Positions 56,637 to 64,000 of a stretch of 64,000 nt of DNA are shown here, piece by piece. This DNA comes from Streptomyces pilosus (GTDB taxonomy: Bacteria > Actinomycetota > Actinomycetes > Streptomycetales > Streptomycetaceae): positions 1 through 64,000 of the forward strand of contig NZ_BMTU01000001.1 of NCBI RefSeq assembly GCF_014649835.1. Reading direction: 5' to 3'. The translations under genes were made by a program, and so were the position numbers. A model generated the notes under the pieces. It was not told the DNA's origin. It saw only the letters and a list, made by a program, of their open reading frames with translations, and made no database searches. How positions within the stretch are numbered: the first letter of the stretch is position 1; the number at the start of each line of letters is the position of its first letter.

Positions 56637-57881
56637 ATGGAAAGCTTCTCGCTGATCCTCGCGATTGTGGTGGTAACCGCACTCGCGTTCGATTTCACGA
56701 ACGGTTTCCACGACACCGCGAACGCGATGGCAACGACCATTTCGACCGGTGCGCTGAGGCCCAAGGTCGCGGTGGCCATGTCCGCCGTGCTGAACCTTGT
56801 GGGTGCATTCCTCTCGGTGGAGGTCGCCAACACGATCTCCAAGGGCCTCGTCGACGAGGCGGGCATCCGTCCCGAGGTCATCTTCGCCGCCCTGGTCGGC
56901 GCGATCCTCTGGAACCTGCTGACCTGGCTGGTCGGACTGCCGTCCAGCTCCTCGCACGCCCTCATGGGCGGTCTGATCGGCGCCACCGTCGCCTCCGCCG
57001 GTTTCGGCGCGGTGCACGGCGACGTCCTCGTCACCAAGGTGCTGATCCCCGCCATCGCCGCCCCGCTGGTGGCCGGCCTCGCCGCGATGTTCGCGACCCG
57101 GCTGACCTACCGGCTGGGCAAGAAGGCCGACGGCAAGGCCTCCGAGAAGGGCTACCGCGCGGGCCAGATCGCCTCCGCCGGCCTGGTCTCGCTGGCCCAC
57201 GGCACCAACGACGCGCAGAAGACGATGGGCATCATCACGCTCGCCCTGGTCGCCGGCGGCGTCCTCGCCCCCGACTCGGACCCGCCCCTGTGGGTCATCG
57301 TCTCCGCGGGTGTCGCCATCGCGCTCGGCACCTACCTCGGCGGCTGGCGCATCATCCGCACCATGGGCAAGGGCCTGACCGACCTCCAGCCGCAGCAGGG
57401 CTTCGCCGCCCAGACCAGCGCCGCGACGGTCATCCTGGCCTCCTCGCACCTCGGTTTCTCCCTCTCCACCACGCACTCCGTCTCCGGGGCCGTGATGGGC
57501 GCGGGCCTGGGCCGCAAGGGCGGTGTCGTCCGCTGGTCGACCGCCACGCGCATGTTCGTCGCCTGGGGCCTGACGCTGCCCGCGGCGGCCTTCGTCGCGG
57601 CCGTCGCCGAGTGGATCTGCGGCTTCGGCAGCTGGGGCACCGCGGTCGTGGCCGTGTTCCTGGTCGCCTCCAGCTTCGCCATCTGGAAGATCTCCCGGCG
57701 CGAGATCGTCGACCACACCAACGTCAACGACCACGAGGTGCCGGGCGAGGAACCGGCCGGCGTGGTGACGCAGGCGATGGCCGCCGTGACCCCGCCCCCG
57801 GCGGGCACCGTGCACGAGGAGCTCGCGGCCACCATCCCGGCCCCCAACGACCCGGCGACGCCGGCCAAGACCACCGTCTGA
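56637..57881 (+). CDS. Low-affinity inorganic phosphate transporter, Pit family
   Basis: 414 aa, about ten helices in the two inverted PHO-4 repeats: ALAFDFTNGFHDTANAMATT near the N-terminus and LVSLAHGTNDAQKTMGIITL in the middle both carry the GxxND-type PiT signature. Proton/cation-coupled uptake of phosphate as a metal complex. The equivalent S. coelicolor gene is pitH2 (SCO1845). It has a PHO box, so PhoP control by phosphate limitation is likely. A small membrane protein gene follows after 31 nt. Confidence 0.93.
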   Translation: MESFSLILAIVVVTALAFDFTNGFHDTANAMATTISTGALRPKVAVAMSAVLNLVGAFLSVEVANTISKGLVDEAGIRPEVIFAALVGAILWNLLTWLVGLPSSSSHALMGGLIGATVASAGFGAVHGDVLVTKVLIPAIAAPLVAGLAAMFATRLTYRLGKKADGKASEKGYRAGQIASAGLVSLAHGTNDAQKTMGIITLALVAGGVLAPDSDPPLWVIVSAGVAIALGTYLGGWRIIRTMGKGLTDLQPQQGFAAQTSAATVILASSHLGFSLSTTHSVSGAVMGAGLGRKGGVVRWSTATRMFVAWGLTLPAAAFVAAVAEWICGFGSWGTAVVAVFLVASSFAIWKISRREIVDHTNVNDHEVPGEEPAGVVTQAMAAVTPPPAGTVHEELAATIPAPNDPATPAKTTV

Positions 57882-57912
57882 CCGCGCACCGGTACGAAGG
57901 AAGAGAAGCACC

Positions 57913-58134
57913 ATGCAGATCGACTGGGCAGCCCTCGGCTCCGTCTTCGGCGTCAGCCTCGTGGTCACCGTGGCCCTGGTGGCCCTGTTCACCCTCGGCA
58001 TCACCGGCCTGTCCCGCCGCGAGCGGGCCGCCGCGCAGGGCGAGTCGGCGGTCCTGGCCGTCACCGGCGCCTACGCCTGCTTCGCGGCGTGCGCGGCGGC
58101 GGTGGGCTACGGGATCTACCTGATCATGGCCTGA
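57913..58134 (+). CDS. Small membrane protein downstream of pit
   Basis: 73 aa with two helices (AALGSVFGVSLVVTVALVAL, FTLGITGL region; and AVTGAYACFAACAAAVGYGI). Cys residues in AYACFAACA could be functional. It follows pit by 31 nt behind GAAGGAAGAG and is probably co-transcribed and part of the transport system, since the same arrangement is recalled in other Streptomyces. No family name known to me. Confidence 0.75.
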   Translation: MQIDWAALGSVFGVSLVVTVALVALFTLGITGLSRRERAAAQGESAVLAVTGAYACFAACAAAVGYGIYLIMA

Positions 58135-58289
58135 CCCCGGCCCGGGTCACAGCCTGATCCACGAGCGTCACCGTCCGGCGGGCGGTGCGGGAGCGACCCC
58201 TCCCGCACCGCCCGCCGGCCTGTGCGCACCCCGCCCGCGGTTCACCCGCCGAAACCCCTCTGTGGGTCTCAGCACACTTCAGCCTCGCA

Positions 58290-58440
58290 GGTCAACGGCA
58301 AGTTGACGGCCCTTCGGGGGCCGTGGTGGACTGCCTCAGCCAATACGGCGGCAGGAGAGGAAGCCGGTGCGATTCCGGCGCGGTCCCGCCACTGTCACCG
58401 GGTGTACACCCGGGAGCCAGGAACTCTCGCCGCCGGTCTC
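58290..58440 (+). promoter_or_regulatory. Cobalamin (adenosylcobalamin) riboswitch
   Basis: The core GGAAGCCGGTGCGATTCCGG, CGCGGTCCC and the B12 box GCCACTGTCAC (58388 on) are present. Flanking GGCGGCAGGAGAG (58349 region) pairs with CTCTCGCCGCC near 58425, closing the aptamer; an extra hairpin (58306-58312 with 58318-58324) lies 5'. It should turn off the cob operon when B12 is abundant. The stretch 58135-58290 before it holds no gene. Confidence 0.93.
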
Positions 58441-58482
58441 GTCGAACCAGGGCGCGGACACCCTGAGTGAGGACATATCGCC

Positions 58483-58563
58483 ATGCGCGGCAGCCTGCCG
58501 AGGTCGACCAGCGACACACCACCCCGCCACGGGGCCGTTCCCGCCGGATCCGTCACCGGCTGA
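58483..58563 (+). CDS. Possible leader peptide before cobD
   Basis: A 26-codon frame (MRGSLPRSTSDTPPRHGAVP, ending AGSVTG) starts 43 nt after the riboswitch and stops 4 nt before the cobD ATG. GTGAGGAC upstream of its ATG is a plausible ribosome site, while the cobD ATG has none. It could couple translation to cobD. The sequence has no recognisable homology; it may equally be chance. Confidence 0.3.
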   Translation: MRGSLPRSTSDTPPRHGAVPAGSVTG

Positions 58564-58567
58564 CGCC

Positions 58568-59509
58568 ATGGGTGCCGATCGCGTGTTCGCGTACGGCGCC
58601 GCCGCCGGCCTCCTCGGCGACCTGCTGCTCGGCGATCCCCGCCGCGGGCACCCGGTCGCCGCTTTCGGGCGGGCCGCGGCCGCCGTGGAACGAGTCCTGT
58701 GGCGGGACGACCGGGCCCGGGGCGCCGTGCACACCGCCGTCTGCGTCGGTGGCGCCGTGGCCCTGGGCGGCCTGGCCGCCCGCTGCGTACGCTCCTCCCC
58801 CGCCGCCTCCGTCGCCCTGACCGGCGTCGCCACCTGGGCGGTCGTCGGCGGCACCTCGCTGGCCCGGGAGGCCCGGGCCATCGGCCGGGCCCTGGAGGCG
58901 GGGGACGTCGAGGCGGCCCGGGCACGGCTGCCGCACCTGTGCGGCCGGGACCCGCAGGCGCTGGACGCCGACGGGATCGCCCGCGCGGTGGTCGAGTCCG
59001 TCGCCGAGAACACCTCCGACGCCGTGGTGGGCGCGCTCGTGTGGGGCGCCGCCGCCGGGGTGCCGGGACTGCTCGGCTTCCGGGCCGTCAACACCCTGGA
59101 CGCGATGGTCGGCCACAAGTCCCCCCGTCACCGGCGCTACGGCTGGGCCTCCGCCCGCCTCGACGACGTCGCCGGCTGGCCGGGCGCGCGGCTGACCGCC
59201 GTGCTCGCGGCCGCCGCGGGACCGGACCCGCGCGGCGCGGTGCGGGCGTGGCGGGCCGACGCGCACCGGCACCCGAGCCCCAACGCCGGCCCCGTCGAGG
59301 CGTCCTTCGCCGGCGCGCTCGGGGTGCGGCTCGGCGGGACCCTCTCCTACGGCGGCCGGGTCGAGCACCGGCCGGTGCTCAACGGCGGCGGACGGGCCGT
59401 CGCCGTTCCCGACATCGACCGGGCGGTACGGCTGTCCCGGCGCGTGGGCTGGCTGGCGCTCGGCGCCGGGGCGCTCGCCCGGAACGTGTGGAAGGGACGC
59501 AGGTCATGA
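58568..59509 (+). CDS. cobD: Cobalamin biosynthesis protein CobD/CbiB
   Basis: 313-aa membrane protein (adenosylcobinamide-phosphate synthase) that attaches the aminopropanol arm. Helices and the conserved runs [60 protein letters not shown] and [20 protein letters not shown] are present. ATG 58568 lacks a clear ribosome site. First large gene behind the cobalamin riboswitch; it overlaps cobQ by 4 nt. Confidence 0.93.
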   Translation: MGADRVFAYGAAAGLLGDLLLGDPRRGHPVAAFGRAAAAVERVLWRDDRARGAVHTAVCVGGAVALGGLAARCVRSSPAASVALTGVATWAVVGGTSLAREARAIGRALEAGDVEAARARLPHLCGRDPQALDADGIARAVVESVAENTSDAVVGALVWGAAAGVPGLLGFRAVNTLDAMVGHKSPRHRRYGWASARLDDVAGWPGARLTAVLAAAAGPDPRGAVRAWRADAHRHPSPNAGPVEASFAGALGVRLGGTLSYGGRVEHRPVLNGGGRAVAVPDIDRAVRLSRRVGWLALGAGALARNVWKGRRS

Positions 59510-61013
59510 GCGGTGGAGGGCTGCTGGTCGCCGGGACCACCTCGGACGCCGGCAAGAGCGTGGTGACCGCCGGGATCTGCCGGTGGCTGGTGCGACGCGG
59601 CGTGAAGGTCGCGCCGTTCAAGGCACAGAACATGTCGCTGAACTCGTTCGTGACCCGGGAGGGCGCCGAGATCGGGCGGGCGCAGGCCATGCAGGCGCAG
59701 GCCTGCCGGGTCGAGCCGACGGCGCTGATGAACCCGGTGCTGCTCAAGCCGGGCGGCGAGCGGTCCAGCCAGGTCGTCCTGATGGGCAGGCCGGTCGGCG
59801 AGATGAGCGCGCGCGGCTACCACGGCGGGCGGCAGCAGCGGCTGCTCGGCACGGTGCTGGACTGTCTGGAGCAGCTGCGGGACACCTACGACGCGGTGAT
59901 CTGCGAGGGGGCCGGCAGCCCGGCCGAGATCAACCTGCGGCGCACCGACATCGTGAACATGGGGATCGCCCGGAACGCCGGGCTGCCGGTCCTCGTGGTC
60001 GGCGACATCGACCGGGGCGGCGTCTTCGCGTCCTTCTTCGGCACGGTCGCCCTGCTGTCCCCGGAGGACCAGGCCCTGGTCGCCGGGTTCCTGGTGAACA
60101 AGTTCCGCGGCGACGTGTCGCTGCTGGAACCGGGGCTCGACATGCTGCACGGCCTGACCGGACGGCGGACGTACGGGGTGCTGCCCTTCCGGCACGGGCT
60201 CGGCATCGACGAGGAGGACGGCCTGCGCGTCTCCCTGCGGGGAGCCGTGCGGGAGTCGGTGGTGGCCGCGCCGGTCGGCGAGGACGTGCTGCGGGTCGCG
60301 GTGTGCGCGGTGCCGCTGATGTCGAACTTCACGGACGTGGACGCGCTGGCCGCCGAGCCGGGCGTCGTGGTGCGGTTCGTGGACCGGCCGGAGGAACTGG
60401 CCGACGCCGACCTCGTGGTCGTCCCGGGGACACGCGGCACCGTACGGGCGCTGCGCTGGCTGCGCGAGCGCGGGCTGGCGGAGGCGCTGGTGCGCAGGGC
60501 GGCCGAGGGTCGGCCCGTGCTCGGTGTCTGCGGCGGCTTCCAGCTCCTCGGCGAGCACATCGAGGACGAGGTCGAGAGCCGGGCCGGGCACGTCGACGGG
60601 CTCGGCGTGCTGCCCGTGCGGGTGCGGTTCGCCCGCGAGAAGACACTCACCCGGCCCGCCGGCCGGGCCCTCGGGGAGCCCGTCGAGGGCTACGAGATCC
60701 ACCACGGGGTCGCCGACGTGCTGGGCGGTGAACCCTTCCTGGACGGCTGCCGGGTCGGACAGACCTGGGGGACGCACTGGCACGGCTCGCTGGAGTCGGA
60801 CGGATTCCGGCGCGCCTTCCTGCGCGAGGTGGCCGCCGCCGCGGGGCGCCGCTTCGTCCCGGCCCCCGACACCTCGTTCGCCGCGCTGCGCGAGGAGCAG
60901 CTCGACCGGCTCGGCGACCTGATCGAACAGCACGCGGACACGGACGCGCTGTGGCGGCTCATCGAGTCCGGCGCGCCGCAAGGACTGCCCTTCATCCCAC
61001 CGGGAGCGCCCGC

Positions 61014-61017
<4 letters not shown>
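59506..61017 (+). CDS. cobQ: Cobyric acid synthase CobQ
   Basis: 503 aa. The N-terminal ATP-dependent domain reads [20 protein letters not shown] and [20 protein letters not shown]; the C-terminal glutamine amidotransferase domain has the nucleophile C342 in [14 protein letters not shown] and catalytic His in [12 protein letters not shown]. It amidates the corrin side chains b, d, e and g. The start ATG overlaps the cobD stop (ATGA) and its stop overlaps the cobN start, so the operon is translationally coupled. Confidence 0.95.

Positions 61018-64000
<2,983 letters not shown>

Overview
The window is about 72% G+C with strong third-position GC bias, GTG/TTG starts, 4-nt start/stop overlaps and several probable leaderless transcripts. 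A chaplin, the nucleoid protein Gbn, a streptophobe protein and an SGM_5486 microprotein point to Streptomyces. Gene order resembles the S. coelicolor segment running from near chpE (SCO1800) through fabI/fabG (SCO1814/1815), tyrS, moaA and gbn (SCO1839) to pitH2 and cobN (SCO1845-1849); this comparison is from memory, not a search. I see no insertion sequence, prophage, CRISPR array or tRNA. It is ordinary conserved chromosome.

Left part (1-30 kb). The first ~330 nt are the promoter/leader of an rRNA operon transcribed leftwards out of the window. Then come DNA repair and housekeeping genes (3-methyladenine glycosylase, Spo0M, PEBP-like protein, HNH nuclease), an NfeD/SPFH membrane pair, an ABC ATPase, chpE, a NarL-type two-component system, an SDR-QueA pair, a secreted lytic transglycosylase with a structured leader, a double-FHA ABC transporter, a streptophobe protein and serB. 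A leftward group (MFS exporter, two membrane microproteins, SixA) faces a GntR regulator. The fatty-acid pair fabG-fabI, the TldD/PmbA protease pair and tyrS follow.

Middle (29-45 kb). moaA, an acetate-type symporter with its DUF485 partner, two tandem secreted subtilisins, a CoA transferase, CopD, a DEDDh-BRCT nuclease, SURF1, and a translationally coupled symporter / ECF-like sigma factor / membrane protein operon, then a GH15 glucosidase and an SDR.

Right part (46-64 kb). A five-gene Asp23/AmaP envelope cluster with a sixth, divergent Asp23-like gene; an enoyl-CoA hydratase; gbn with a dense group of GATC sites upstream; an ABC-F ATPase; a hydrolase; an aldolase; a Pit phosphate transporter behind a PHO box; and a cobalamin-riboswitch operon cobD-cobQ-cobN, the last gene running off the window.

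The least explained signals are mostly in non-coding DNA: a four-stem structure that begins at the predicted +1 of the transglycosylase mRNA, the GATC cluster near gbn, a 15-bp hairpin over the SURF1 start codon, a hairpin pair that may be a small RNA at 29.03-29.10 kb, and a short reading frame between the B12 riboswitch and cobD.
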